Source: Cryobacterium sinapicolor (GTDB taxonomy: Bacteria > Actinomycetota > Actinomycetes > Actinomycetales > Microbacteriaceae). From it: DNA of 43,788 nt. This document shows positions 1 to 7,520 of this stretch, in pieces. The translations under genes were made by a program, and so were the position numbers. The notes under the pieces are model-generated. The model saw nothing but the letters and a program-made list of their open reading frames with translations, had not been told where the DNA came from and did not search any database. The stretch's first letter is position 1; the number at the start of each line of letters is the position of its first letter. The stretch spans positions 1 to 43,788 of the forward strand of contig NZ_SOGQ01000024.1 of NCBI RefSeq assembly GCF_004403465.1, written 5' to 3'.

Positions 1-69
1 CGCCCACCGCCGCGCCGCGCCCACCGCCGCGCCGGCACCCGTCCCCGCCGCGAGCCCCGACCCCTGGGT
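1..69 (+). other. Possible 3' end of an Ala/Pro-rich coding region cut by the window edge
   Basis: The first 34 bases are two copies of a 17-mer (cgcccaccgccgcgccg, then a near copy). Frame 2 reads as an Ala/Pro-rich tail (AAPTAAPAPVPAASPDPW) with G or C in nearly all third positions, as expected for a coding tail in a high-GC genome. The frame does not stop at the gene-like part. It runs into the 87-bp inverted repeat at 70 and through the 15-bp array until a stop at 404-406. Frame 3 stops at 67-69. Which frame, if any, is coding cannot be decided without upstream sequence. Confidence 0.2.
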
Positions 70-156
70 GAACCAATTCGACGGAGATTTTGTTGCCAGA
101 CGGCGATTCTCGGCGATTTCGGGGCTGAACCGGCAAAATCCCCGTCGAATTCGTTC
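70..156. repeat. 87-bp inverted-repeat element, copy 1
   Basis: The left arm (70-92) carries AATTCGACGGAGATTTTG and the right arm (134-156) carries CAAAATCCCCGTCGAATT. The arms are 23 nt each and enclose a 41-nt core (93-133). The same arms with a core of the same length recur at 21948, 33822 and 43448. In this copy the right arm has one C where the other copies have T, and the fifth base of the left arm does not pair. The function is unknown. It could form a long hairpin in DNA or RNA. Confidence 0.9.
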
Positions 157-176
157 GAGCGGCTGCGGCGGGCACG

Positions 177-296
177 GCCAGGCAGCGCTCGGCCAGGCAG
201 AACACGGCCAGGCAGCGCTCGGCCAGGCAGCGCTCGGCCAGGCAGAACACGGCCAGGCAGCGCTCGGCCAGGCAGCGCTCGGCAGGGCAGCACAAT
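177..296. repeat. 15-bp tandem repeat, eight units
   Basis: There are eight consecutive 15-bp units: six full-length matches to either ggccaggcagcgctc (A) or ggccaggcagaacac (B) in the order A B A A B A A, with a degenerate eighth unit. The unit length is a multiple of three and the array can be read as GQAALGQAEH repeats, but no start, RBS or codon bias supports a gene here. It lies between the 87-bp element and the 3' end of the M23 peptidase gene. It is probably a minisatellite. Confidence 0.85.
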
Positions 297-353
297 GCCG
301 CGCCCGGCACACAGCCGAGCGCGACTCCCGCCGACCCCCGCGCCGCAGCCCAG

Positions 354-1217
354 CTACATCGGGCCGGCGCGCTGCGACATCCAAGCGTACGGATCCGTCG
401 GGGTGATCCCGTCGATCAGGATCTCGAAATGCAGGTGCGGGCCGGTGCTCTGGCCGGTGCTGCCCACGTTGCCCAGGTGCGTGCCTACGCCCACGGGCTC
501 TCCCGCGGAGACCTGCAGCGAGCCGGCCTGGAAGTGCGCATAGACGCTGCTGACGAGCTGTCCGTCGACGGTGTGGTCGACGATCGCGTAGACGCCGAAG
601 CCGCCGTTGTCCGTGGCCGAGACCTCACGCACGACGCCGTCCGCAACCGCCAGAGCAGGTGCACCCTCGCCGGGAAGCATATCGAGCCCCTTGTGGAACG
701 TCGAGCAGCCCCCGCAGGGGGCATCGCGCGGACCATAGGGACCGGAGAGGCGAACCGAGCCCGGGAAGGGCCATTGCACGGCTGCATTAGCGGCGGCCGG
801 AGCGGCCGCATCGTCGGCGGTCGGAACCGCAGCAGGGGCGGCAGGCACGGGCACGGGCTTCGGCGCATCGGTGACCGTGAAACCGTCGCGGTGCACGGTG
901 GCGGTGGTCGCCGCACTCGGCACCAGGCCCTGTAGCGTCGTTTCGGCGGCGGAGGCATCGGAGGCGGCGGCAGCACGCGCGGTGGGATCGGGCGCGGCGA
1001 CATTCGCTGAGGCCTCCGCGGAGGCCCGCACCGATGCTTCCAGGGCGGCCGGCGGCAGCCAGCTGTAGTCGTCGAGTTCCGATGCCTGCGCGGGAATGCC
1101 GAGGATCACCGTGAGCAGTCCGGCGAAAAGCATCGCGAAGCCGCCGGCGGCGGCCTGACTCGGGATCAGGGTGAATCTGGTGAGTCTGGGCAACCTGATG
1201 AGCCTAGGCGTCTGCAT
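354..1217 (-). CDS. Secreted M23 (LytM-type) metallopeptidase
   Basis: A 287-residue protein likely to cut peptidoglycan cross-bridges or activate amidases outside the membrane. The ATG at 1217 is preferred over the upstream one at 1247 because a GGAAGG ribosome site lies 5 nt before it. A basic N-terminus and hydrophobic stretch (AGGFAMLFAGLLTVILGI) form a signal peptide or anchor. Next comes a roughly 110-residue Ala-rich low-complexity region, then a C-terminal M23 domain. The metal-site motifs are visible: FHKGLDM (HxxxD) and GPHLHFEI (HxH). A Cys pair in DAPCGGCSTF just before the domain could form a disulfide. The gene stands alone, with a long leader upstream. Endopeptidase activity is inferred from the family; the bond cut is unknown. 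Confidence 0.9.
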   Translation of the reverse strand: MQTPRLIRLPRLTRFTLIPSQAAAGGFAMLFAGLLTVILGIPAQASELDDYSWLPPAALEASVRASAEASANVAAPDPTARAAAASDASAAETTLQGLVPSAATTATVHRDGFTVTDAPKPVPVPAAPAAVPTADDAAAPAAANAAVQWPFPGSVRLSGPYGPRDAPCGGCSTFHKGLDMLPGEGAPALAVADGVVREVSATDNGGFGVYAIVDHTVDGQLVSSVYAHFQAGSLQVSAGEPVGVGTHLGNVGSTGQSTGPHLHFEILIDGITPTDPYAWMSQRAGPM

Positions 1218-1643
1218 AGGCACCTTCCGCCGAAACGCGGCAGTCAAGGAACAGGGGAAAAATGGGCATGGTGAGAGCTTTCGTCGGCGCGGCTACGCGG
1301 TTCGGGTGAGGGGGAGCCGGAACCTCACTCAGACGGAGAATGCGCTCACAGCGCAGATAAAATCCCACGGGGAACGACGCTCCCTCAGAGGAAGTGCCAG
1401 GTGCGACGCACGACGTGGGGCTTCGCGCACAAGTCTTGAGGATATCTCGGTATCCTGAAAAAGCGCTGGGCTTACGCAGGTCGCTGACGGATTCCGGTCG
1501 GCTGCCCAGAATCGCCGCCACGGGCGATCGCCCAAAAGCTCAGCCTTACAGCCTAGCGCGCACGCGCAGCACCGCAAACTCAGCACAGCAAACTCGGAGC
1601 CGCAAACCCTGCGACGCAGAGCCGCACTCGCGGAGCCGCGAAC
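1218..1643 (-). other. Long intergenic leader of the M23 gene
   Basis: No credible gene was found in this 426-nt gap. An inverted repeat AGGATA-tctcgg-TATCCT lies at 1439-1456 and could be an operator. The 220 nt between it and the peptidase start are GC-rich and can fold. A c-di-AMP (ydaO-type) riboswitch was considered, because this element precedes many actinobacterial cell-wall hydrolase genes, but its conserved blocks could not be found convincingly. The stretch 1560-1645 is a degenerate run of ctcagc/ggagccgc-like words just past the arsR stop. Confidence 0.5.
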
Positions 1644-2102
1644 TCAGAGCCCGAGCACCCGGTCCGCCAGCGATCCGAGAGCGCCGGGCACGAGCCGGTA
1701 GTAGGCCCAGGTTCCGCGTTTGTCGCGGGTCAGGATTCCGGCATCCACCAGGACTTTGAGGTGATGCGACACGGTGGGCTGACTGAGTCCGAGAGGCTCG
1801 GTCAGGTCACAGACGCAGGCCTCCAGATCGTCGTGCGCGGCGACCAGGGACACCAGGCGCAGCCGGGCCGGGTCGGCCACGGCTTTCAGCAGCCGGGCGA
1901 GCCGCTCCGCCTCATCGGCACCGATCGCCTCGCGCGCCGTTGGGGCGCAGCAGGCAGCAGCAGCCGCGGCGGCGGCGGCATCCGCCACACCGACTGCGTC
2001 TACCGAAGCAGCCGAAACGGAGGCAAGCGCGGCATCCGCGCCGACTGCGCCGACCATGACGGTCGGCGCCTCAGGCACTGCGCGGGTCTCAATGAACGGC
2101 AT
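1644..2102 (-). CDS. arsR: ArsR-family arsenite-responsive repressor
   Basis: A winged-helix repressor of 152 residues, probably of the divergent arsenic-efflux genes. The start at 2102 is preceded by GGGAG 11 nt away; an ATG at 2120 is an alternative. The longer frame to 2168 is unlikely because it would place the operator inside the gene. The N-terminus has an Ala-rich linker and a Cys pair (about 51-52). The HTH follows, with ACVCDL (Cys 96 and 98) in the metal-site helix and LSQPTVSHHLKVL as recognition helix. A CC pair plus a Cys in the CVCDL region resembles the As(III) site described for Corynebacterium glutamicum ArsR. That comparison is from memory of the family, not computed. Confidence 0.88.
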   Translation of the reverse strand: MPFIETRAVPEAPTVMVGAVGADAALASVSAASVDAVGVADAAAAAAAAACCAPTAREAIGADEAERLARLLKAVADPARLRLVSLVAAHDDLEACVCDLTEPLGLSQPTVSHHLKVLVDAGILTRDKRGTWAYYRLVPGALGSLADRVLGL

Positions 2103-2123
2103 CTGAACAGTATCTCCCATAAA

Positions 2124-2144
2124 TTGACATCCATCGATGTATTG
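2124..2144. promoter_or_regulatory. arsR-acr3 divergent operator
   Basis: A TTGACA-like -35 (2124-2129, plus strand) is fused to an inverted repeat ACATC-catc-GATGT (2128-2141). It sits between the arsR start and the acr3 start, where an ArsR-type repressor is expected to bind. No good -10 at 17 nt was found on the plus strand, so the promoter call is weaker than the palindrome. Confidence 0.5.
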
Positions 2145-2218
2145 GGGAAGACTCCCTATCGACACCACTGATGTTATGACCCACCCGCCGATTTTGCCTC
2201 ACCCGCTCACGGAGCCAG

Positions 2219-3415
2219 ATGCCCTTCCCCGAACCGACCACCGCCCAGCCCACCGCCCAGCCCACCGCCCAGCCCGCCGCCCAGCCCACCGCGCAGCTGA
2301 CGCTCGGGCACACCACCGCCCCCGCGCCGGCGCGACTCGGGGCCGTCGACCGTCTCCTGCCGGTCTGGATCCTCGCGGCGATGGCCCTGGGGCTGCTGTT
2401 GGCGGTCGTCGCCCCCGGCGTCGGCGACCTGCTCGCGACGTTCACGGTCGGCTCGGTCAGCGTGCCCATCGCGATCGGGCTGCTGGTGATGATGTACCCG
2501 GTTCTGGCCAAGGTTCGCTACACGGATGCCCGCGCGGTCGCCCGCGACCGCCGCCTTCTGGTCTCATCGCTGGTGCTGAACTGGCTGCTGGGGCCCGCCC
2601 TGATGTTCGCCCTCGCCTGGATCTTCCTCCCGGACCTACCCGAGTACCGCACCGGGCTGATCATCGTGGGTCTCGCCCGCTGCATCGCAATGGTGCTGAT
2701 CTGGAACGACCTGGCCTGTGGCGACCGCGAGGCCGCCGCGTTCCTGGTGGCGCTGAACTCCGTCTTCCAGGTCATCGCGTTCGCCGCGCTCGGCTGGTTC
2801 TACCTCCAGGTCCTCCCCGCCTGGCTCGGCCTAACGACCACGAGCGCCGAGTTCTCGATCTGGGCGATCACCGTGAGCGTGCTCGTCTTCCTCGGCATCC
2901 CGCTGCTGGCCGGCTACCTGTCCCGCCGGGTCGGCGAGGCCACCCGCGGCCGCGACTGGTACGAGAGCCGGTTCCTGCCGAAAATCAGCCCGTTCGCCCT
3001 CTATGGGCTGCTGTTCACGATCGTGCTGCTCTTCGCCCTACAGGGCCGCCAGGTGATCGACCGCCCCTTCGACGTGGCCCTGATCGCCCTGCCGCTGCTG
3101 GTCTACTTCGTAGTCATGTTCGCCGCCGGATTCGCCACCGGCAAGCTCACCGGGCTCTCATACGAGCGCACCACGACCCTGGCGTTCACCGCCGCCGGCA
3201 ACAACTTCGAGCTGGCGATCGCCGTGGCCATCGGCACCTTCGGCGCCACCAGCGGCCAGGCCCTGGCGGGCATCGTGGGCCCCCTGATCGAGGTGCCGGT
3301 GCTCGTCGCCCTCGTCTACGTGGCGCTGTGGCTGCGGCCGCGGCTGTTCCCGGGGGTCGCGCCGCGGGCATCCGTCACGGAAAGCACCGTCGACTCACTG
3401 CCCGATCCGGTTTAG
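2219..3415 (+). CDS. acr3: ACR3-family arsenite efflux permease
   Basis: A 398-residue integral membrane protein that exports arsenite (and perhaps antimonite) using the proton gradient. GGAG lies 4 nt upstream of the ATG. Residues 8-27 are a Pro/Gln/Thr/Ala repeat (AQPT units) not typical of the family core. About ten hydrophobic segments follow. Diagnostic stretches are GLARCIAMVLIWNDLACGD (Cys154, the conserved ACR3 cysteine) and TTLAFTAAGNNFELAIAV (residues 318-336), with the Asn-Asn-Phe-Glu core. It is first in an operon-like row with two arsenate reductase genes, divergent from arsR and presumably induced when ArsR leaves the shared operator. Confidence 0.94.
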   Translation: MPFPEPTTAQPTAQPTAQPAAQPTAQLTLGHTTAPAPARLGAVDRLLPVWILAAMALGLLLAVVAPGVGDLLATFTVGSVSVPIAIGLLVMMYPVLAKVRYTDARAVARDRRLLVSSLVLNWLLGPALMFALAWIFLPDLPEYRTGLIIVGLARCIAMVLIWNDLACGDREAAAFLVALNSVFQVIAFAALGWFYLQVLPAWLGLTTTSAEFSIWAITVSVLVFLGIPLLAGYLSRRVGEATRGRDWYESRFLPKISPFALYGLLFTIVLLFALQGRQVIDRPFDVALIALPLLVYFVVMFAAGFATGKLTGLSYERTTTLAFTAAGNNFELAIAVAIGTFGATSGQALAGIVGPLIEVPVLVALVYVALWLRPRLFPGVAPRASVTESTVDSLPDPV

Positions 3416-3471
3416 TCTTTTTTCACCGAACTACCCTCACGTCCCCGAAAATGAAGAAGGAACCCCAGATC

Positions 3472-3882
3472 ATGACCGAAAAGCCCACCGTTCTCTTCGT
3501 CTGCGTGCACAACGCGGGCCGCTCTCAGATGGCCGCCGGCTACATGACCGCCCTGTCCGAGGGCCGCGTCGAGGTCCTGTCCGCCGGCTCTGCTCCCAAG
3601 GACCAGATCAACCCCATCGCCATTGAGGCCATGAATGAGGAAGGCATCGACATCGCGAACAACGTGCCGAAGATCCTCACCACCGAGGCCGTCAAGGAGT
3701 CGGACGTAGTCATCACCATGGGTTGCGGCGACACCTGCCCGATCTTCCCCGGCAAGCGCTACGAGGACTGGGAACTCGCCGACCCGGCCGGCCAGGGCAT
3801 CGAGTCCGTTCGCCCGATCCGCGACGAGATCAAGGCCCGCATCCAGGCCCTGCTCGCCGAGATCCTGCCCGTCCAGGCATAG
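3472..3882 (+). CDS. arsC: Arsenate reductase, low-molecular-weight phosphatase type
   Basis: A 136-residue enzyme reducing arsenate to arsenite for export by the upstream ACR3 pump. The ATG at 3472 has AGAAGGA about 10 nt upstream; an in-frame ATG at 3451 is an alternative. The P-loop CVHNAGRSQ (Cys11 to Arg17) is the CX5R catalytic loop. MGCGDTCP holds Cys85 and Cys89, and LADPAG supplies the general acid Asp104. Actinobacterial enzymes of this type usually use mycothiol/mycoredoxin, but the resolving thiol system cannot be read from the sequence. It starts 56 nt after acr3 and ends 12 nt before the second reductase gene. Confidence 0.92.
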   Translation: MTEKPTVLFVCVHNAGRSQMAAGYMTALSEGRVEVLSAGSAPKDQINPIAIEAMNEEGIDIANNVPKILTTEAVKESDVVITMGCGDTCPIFPGKRYEDWELADPAGQGIESVRPIRDEIKARIQALLAEILPVQA

Positions 3883-3894
3883 GTCCGCCCCGTC

Positions 3895-4578
3895 ATGAGC
3901 GATCTGAGCGCGCGCCGGTCCCTGCCGGGACTGGCCTTCCCCGAGGATTCGCTGCGACGGCTCGCCGCGGACCTCACCCAGCGGTTCTCGGGCATCTTCG
4001 GCGCCGAGACGATCGAGCGCTACGTGCTCGAGTCGTACGCGTCACTGCTGCGCACGTCGACGGTCACGGCGTTCCTCGTGACCAACACGGGGCGCTATGC
4101 GACCGACCGCCTGACCGCGCTGGCCCAAGCCAAGGGAGCGATCGAAAAGGACGTCCCCGAAGTCCTGTTCGTGTGCGAGCAGAACGCGGGGCGGTCACAG
4201 ATGGCGGCCGTACTCACGCAGGCCCTGTCCGCTGGCCGCGTGCACGTGCGTTCGGCCGGTTCGGCGCCGGCCAAGGGTCTGAACCCCACGGTGATGGCGG
4301 TGATGACCGAGCTCGGGCTCGACTTCCAGGAGGAGTTCCCGAAACCGTTGACGGATGACGTCGTGCAGGCCGCCGACGTCGTCGTCACCATGGGCTGCGG
4401 CGACGCCTGCCCGGTTTATCCGGGCAAGCTCTATCAGGACTGGGACCTGACCGACCCGGCCGGGCAGCCGATCGAGGAGGTACGTCGCATCCGCGACCAG
4501 ATCCGGCACCGGGTCGAGGCCATGCTCACGACACTCGGAGTGGTCCCGCAGCCACTGCCGCTGCCGCTGCCCCAGTAG
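3895..4578 (+). CDS. Second arsenate reductase with N-terminal helical domain
   Basis: A 227-residue paralogue of the preceding gene. Residues 1-85 form a predicted helical extension (PEDSLRRLAADLTQRF to RLTALAQAKG), seen in several actinobacterial ArsC proteins. Residues 88-215 are the phosphatase-like domain with CEQNAGRSQM (Cys94, Arg100), MGCGDACP (Cys168, Cys172) and LTDPAG (Asp187). The C-terminus is a short Pro/Leu/Gln repeat. The catalytic residues of both copies are intact, so neither is an obvious pseudogene. The role of the extension is unknown; it might bind a partner or the DNA-binding regulator. No clear RBS was seen 5' of the ATG, and the 12-nt gap suggests coupling to the upstream gene. 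Confidence 0.9.
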   Translation: MSDLSARRSLPGLAFPEDSLRRLAADLTQRFSGIFGAETIERYVLESYASLLRTSTVTAFLVTNTGRYATDRLTALAQAKGAIEKDVPEVLFVCEQNAGRSQMAAVLTQALSAGRVHVRSAGSAPAKGLNPTVMAVMTELGLDFQEEFPKPLTDDVVQAADVVVTMGCGDACPVYPGKLYQDWDLTDPAGQPIEEVRRIRDQIRHRVEAMLTTLGVVPQPLPLPLPQ

Positions 4579-4625
4579 CCCGCGCAGCCCGCTGCCCTAG
4601 CCTGCCCTAGCCTGCCCTTTCACGG

Positions 4626-4695
4626 CCGAGAGTCGCCGTTTCTGCCAAGAATCGCCCCGGCAACGGCGACTCTCGGCATCATTGGCGACTCTCGA
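4626..4695 (+). repeat. Three-arm structured repeat, copy 1
   Basis: The left arm CCGAGAGTCGCCGTT (4626-4640) and right arm AACGGCGACTCTCGG (4662-4676) are perfect complements around a 21-nt loop. After 7 nt comes a third, partial arm GGCGACTCTCGA (4684-4695). The same architecture, with the same 21-nt and 7-nt spacings, recurs in direct orientation at 6958-7026, beyond the other end of the secreted-protein gene. Here it lies between arsC2 and the 3' end of that gene and could also act as a terminator, though no T-run follows. Confidence 0.85.
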
Positions 4696-4714
4696 CGCGC
4701 CGATGGCTGCAGCC

Positions 4715-6838
4715 CTACTTGCGCACCAGCTTCGCCACCGTGAACCCTCCGGCGGCGACCGTCACGGCGCCGGCCTTCGACGCCTTCTTGTCGACGGATG
4801 CGACGGGCCGGCCGACCGCGTCGAACGCCTGTTGCGCCAAGCGGTAGCCGCGCGGCACGACGACCGTGCGCGCGCTCGTCTCGCTGGCCGCGCTGACGTA
4901 CACCGTGGACTCCCCCGCAGGCCCGGTCACCGTGATCGTCGAGACCAACGGCTGGATCAGCATCGCGTCAACGGATGCCACCCCTCCGGCGACGCCGACG
5001 ACCGCGGTGTCCGCCCCAGGCAGAGCCTGCTCGAGCGAGAGCGGGAACAGGCGTCCCGAGGCATCCGTGATGCCCTGCGCGCCCGCACCACCGTTGCTCG
5101 TGCTGCCCAGAGCCGACGTCGCGGACGACCAGGCCGTGGCGCCGGAGTCGCCCTCGCCCTGGTTCACGATCGGGAAGACATTGCGAGCCTGGTCGCTGGC
5201 GGGAACCGGAATGCTCAGGGAGTCGCCCGCATACAGCATGACGTAGGCGCCGCCGGAGAGGTTGGCCTCGCCGGTCCAGGAGGACGGCGGCGTGACCACG
5301 GATCCGCTGCCCGTGATGGTGCCGGACTCGGCCTCGACGACGCTGAGCCCCACGGTGGAGAGGGTCTCGTCGATGCCGAGGGCCGTGGCCTTCAGCGTCG
5401 GATTCGCGTCCAGGGTGAGCATGGTCATCAAGGCGTGGATGGTGGACTCGGCGCCCGAGTTGGGGTTGATCCGGCCGTCGGTTTCGATGCCGTCGATGGC
5501 CGTGCCGGTGGCCGGGTCGTAGGCCGGGGCTCCGTTCGGGTTGGCGCCGAAGAACCAGCCGGCGGTCACGGCGGCCAGGTCGAGCAGGCCGGGGGCGTTC
5601 GCGGCCGCGGCGGTGGCGACCAGCCCCTGCACGCGGGAGTCGACGCCGTACGCGATCTGGGCCTCACCGGGGGTGGGGCTCCAGGCGTTGTCCGGTCCGC
5701 CGGCGGCCAGCAGTTGCGGGGTGAACTGGGCGGCGTCCGTGACGGCGGCGCCGAGCAGGTCGGAGCGGCCGAGCACCGTGGACGCGGTGGCGACGGCGGC
5801 CGGGGCCAGTCCGCCCCAGGCGTGCCACAGGGTCTGCGACTTGTTCCACGGCATGATCGCGCCGAAGGGCCACTCGGTGGCGGAGCCGGAGGACATCCCG
5901 GCGACCCCCTCGGTGAGCTGCGTCAGTGCGGTGCGCGCGGAGGAGTCGTCCGGAACGGCCGTGACGTAGGCGGCGAGGCCGAGCGCGGCCTCGGCCGAGG
6001 CATCCGCCCCGCCCGCGATGAGCCAGGCCGGCACGTTCACGCCGTCGGCCACGTCGAAGGTGCCGTACTGGCCGAGCGACTGGCGCTCGAGGGAGTCGAG
6101 GGAGAGGTGCAGGCGGTCCTGCAGGAACGCGGCGAACTCGGGGTCGGTGTCCTGGAAGGCGGCGAAGCCCTCGCCGAGGGCCCAGACCGTGCGCGCCACC
6201 CAGTAGGATTCGGCCGAGTCGCTCGGGTCGGGCAGTTCCACCGGGCTGGCGCTCGGGGTCAGGGTGCCGTCGGCCTGCTGCCAGAGCACGACGTTCCCGG
6301 CGTTCGGGCCGGTCGCGGTCTGCAGGTAGGTGAGGGAACGCAGGGTCTGCACGGCGTGCTCGCGGCTGGTCTCGTTGCCGGTCTGCTGCCAGTGCCGCAG
6401 GTAGACGACGGCGGTGCGGGCGATGTCGTCGGCGTTGTACGCACCCTGGCTCCAGTGCCCGGTCGCGGGGTCGAGCGACCCGCCGCCGACCCGGCCGTAG
6501 CTGCCGTCGGCCTTCTTGTCGGCGTAGGTCCACGGCGCCTGGGCGGTGGGCTGCGCGTCGATCTCGTAGGTGGTGTGCCCCTCCACAGCAGGCAGCGGCA
6601 CGGTGTCAAGCAGGAACGTGAGGTGGGACAGGTTGGTCAGCGGTGCCGACGCCGCCAGGGCCGGGCTGCCGGCGGCGGCATCGGCCGCTCCACTGAATGC
6701 GCCGGGTGCGCCGGGTGGCGATGCCGCGGCGGTTATGGTGCCGGCTCCGAGCAGGAGCAGCGAGACCGCGGCGGTGAGGGCCACGGCTGTCAGAGATCGT
6801 GGACGGGGGGACGGTGAGCGAACAGCGTTGTACGTCAT
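4715..6838 (-). CDS. Large secreted protein, probable (alpha/alpha)-barrel glycoside hydrolase-like with beta-rich C-terminus
   Basis: A 707-residue exported protein. AGGAG lies about 7 nt before the ATG. Residues 1-40 are a signal peptide (SLTAVALTAAVSLLLLGAG, then TAAAS). Residues about 70-480 are helix-rich with repeated aromatic and Trp residues (YWVARTVWALGEGFAAF, WPFGAIMPWNKSQTLWHAWG). They end with WFFGANPNGAPAYDPATG and NPNSGAESTIHALMTML, which resemble the C-terminal active-site region of GH9-like or related (alpha/alpha) barrels. Residues about 495-707 look like a beta-sandwich (carbohydrate-binding-like) module. It acts outside the cell. The two LacI-type operators upstream argue for sugar-controlled expression. 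Substrate and exact family are not established. Confidence 0.75.
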   Translation of the reverse strand: MTYNAVRSPSPRPRSLTAVALTAAVSLLLLGAGTITAAASPPGAPGAFSGAADAAAGSPALAASAPLTNLSHLTFLLDTVPLPAVEGHTTYEIDAQPTAQAPWTYADKKADGSYGRVGGGSLDPATGHWSQGAYNADDIARTAVVYLRHWQQTGNETSREHAVQTLRSLTYLQTATGPNAGNVVLWQQADGTLTPSASPVELPDPSDSAESYWVARTVWALGEGFAAFQDTDPEFAAFLQDRLHLSLDSLERQSLGQYGTFDVADGVNVPAWLIAGGADASAEAALGLAAYVTAVPDDSSARTALTQLTEGVAGMSSGSATEWPFGAIMPWNKSQTLWHAWGGLAPAAVATASTVLGRSDLLGAAVTDAAQFTPQLLAAGGPDNAWSPTPGEAQIAYGVDSRVQGLVATAAAANAPGLLDLAAVTAGWFFGANPNGAPAYDPATGTAIDGIETDGRINPNSGAESTIHALMTMLTLDANPTLKATALGIDETLSTVGLSVVEAESGTITGSGSVVTPPSSWTGEANLSGGAYVMLYAGDSLSIPVPASDQARNVFPIVNQGEGDSGATAWSSATSALGSTSNGGAGAQGITDASGRLFPLSLEQALPGADTAVVGVAGGVASVDAMLIQPLVSTITVTGPAGESTVYVSAASETSARTVVVPRGYRLAQQAFDAVGRPVASVDKKASKAGAVTVAAGGFTVAKLVRK

Positions 6839-6861
6839 TTCTTCTCTCCTGGTTCAGCCTG

Positions 6862-6909
6862 AACCGGTTTGGTACAGCCAGCTAAACCGGTTAAGGCGCT
6901 CCAAGTCAA
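6862..6909 (-). promoter_or_regulatory. Promoter with two LacI-type operators for the 707-aa secreted protein
   Basis: Reading the minus strand, TTGACT (6904-6909) lies 17 nt before TTTAGC (6881-6886). Two AACCGGTT palindromic cores lie at 6885-6892 and 6862-6869, centres 23 bp apart. The first overlaps the -10 and the second lies just downstream. The same core makes up the perfect palindromes at 30479-30490 and 30632-30645 beside a LacI-family gene. Confidence 0.65.
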
Positions 6910-6957
6910 GGGGATCGACGCATTGCTCCCGGTCGGGCGGGAGGACCCCGCAACCAT

Positions 6958-7026
6958 CGAGAGTCGCCGTTCACGCCGAGCATCGCCCGCGGAATGGGGA
7001 CTCTCGGTGCAATCGGCGACCCTCGA
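6958..7026 (+). repeat. Three-arm structured repeat, copy 2
   Basis: The left arm CGAGAGTCGCCGTT (6958-6971), a 21-nt loop, a right arm AATGGGGACTCTCGG (6993-7007, two changes from copy 1), a 7-nt gap and a third arm GGCGACCCTCGA (7015-7026) repeat the layout of 4626-4695 in the same orientation. It is followed at 7029-7070 by two tandem copies of a roughly 21-bp word containing GCGGGTGCAGGCTCGACTG. Confidence 0.85.
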
Positions 7027-7154
7027 CGCGCGGGTGCAGGCTCGACTGCGCGCGGGTGCAGGCTCGACTGCGCGCGATCGGCATTTACCGCGGTTCGCCA
7101 GGGCGACGGATGCCCGCGCAGCCGGTTCCCAGCGACCCAGCTTAACCTGAACGA

Positions 7155-7520
7155 ATGACCGTCTCCCTGCAGCGCGATCTCGACAGTGCACGCGGCACTG
7201 CCCACCCGGCCCACCCGATCCGGCGCTTCCTGCGCCGGAGCCGCGCTTGGGTGGACCAGCATCCCCGCCTGCGGTGGCTCTACCGCGCCCTGGTCGGCCT
7301 GCTCGGTTCCACAGTCGCCGTGATCGGGCTCATCCTGGTGCCCCTGCCCGGGCCCGGCTGGCTGGTCGTCTTCCTCGGCATCGCGATTCTGGGCACGGAA
7401 TTTCCCACCGCCCACCGCGTCGCGGTGGTCCTCAAGCGAATCCTGACTACGGTCTGGGCGTGGTGGCGTTCCCGCCGGGCGCGTGCGTCCGGAACGTCGA
7501 CCGCTTCGGCTGGGTCCTGA
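7155..7520 (+). CDS. PGPGW-motif small membrane protein (TIGR02611-like)
   Basis: A 121-residue protein of unknown role with one or two membrane segments (about 45-80). The motif VPLPGPGWLVVFLGIAILGTEF includes PGPGW at residues 65-69 and marks the actinobacterial PGPGW/TIGR02611 family. The N-terminus is basic (HPIRRFLRRSRAW) and the C-terminus is Arg/Ser-rich and cytoplasmic in character. There is no Shine-Dalgarno site; TAACCT (7143-7148) sits 6 nt before the ATG, suggesting a leaderless mRNA. The last 74 nt overlap the 3' end of the convergent MarR gene. Confidence 0.82.
   Translation: MTVSLQRDLDSARGTAHPAHPIRRFLRRSRAWVDQHPRLRWLYRALVGLLGSTVAVIGLILVPLPGPGWLVVFLGIAILGTEFPTAHRVAVVLKRILTTVWAWWRSRRARASGTSTASAGS

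Noticed and set aside
70..156. Classic REP/RAYT element
   Set aside because: There is no GTAG tetranucleotide and no RAYT transposase gene in the window.
68..406. Open frame through the 15-bp array coding GQAALGQAEH repeats
   Set aside because: It arises from the tandem repeat and inverted element, has no RBS, and runs into the convergent M23 gene.
1218..1320. c-di-AMP (ydaO) riboswitch before the M23 gene
   Set aside because: CCCGAACC-like words exist, but the conserved core blocks of the class could not be aligned by eye.
2137..3882. Single 581-codon frame over acr3 and arsC
   Set aside because: Only the last 136 codons are ArsC; the first part is an out-of-frame shadow of acr3 rich in Arg and Pro.
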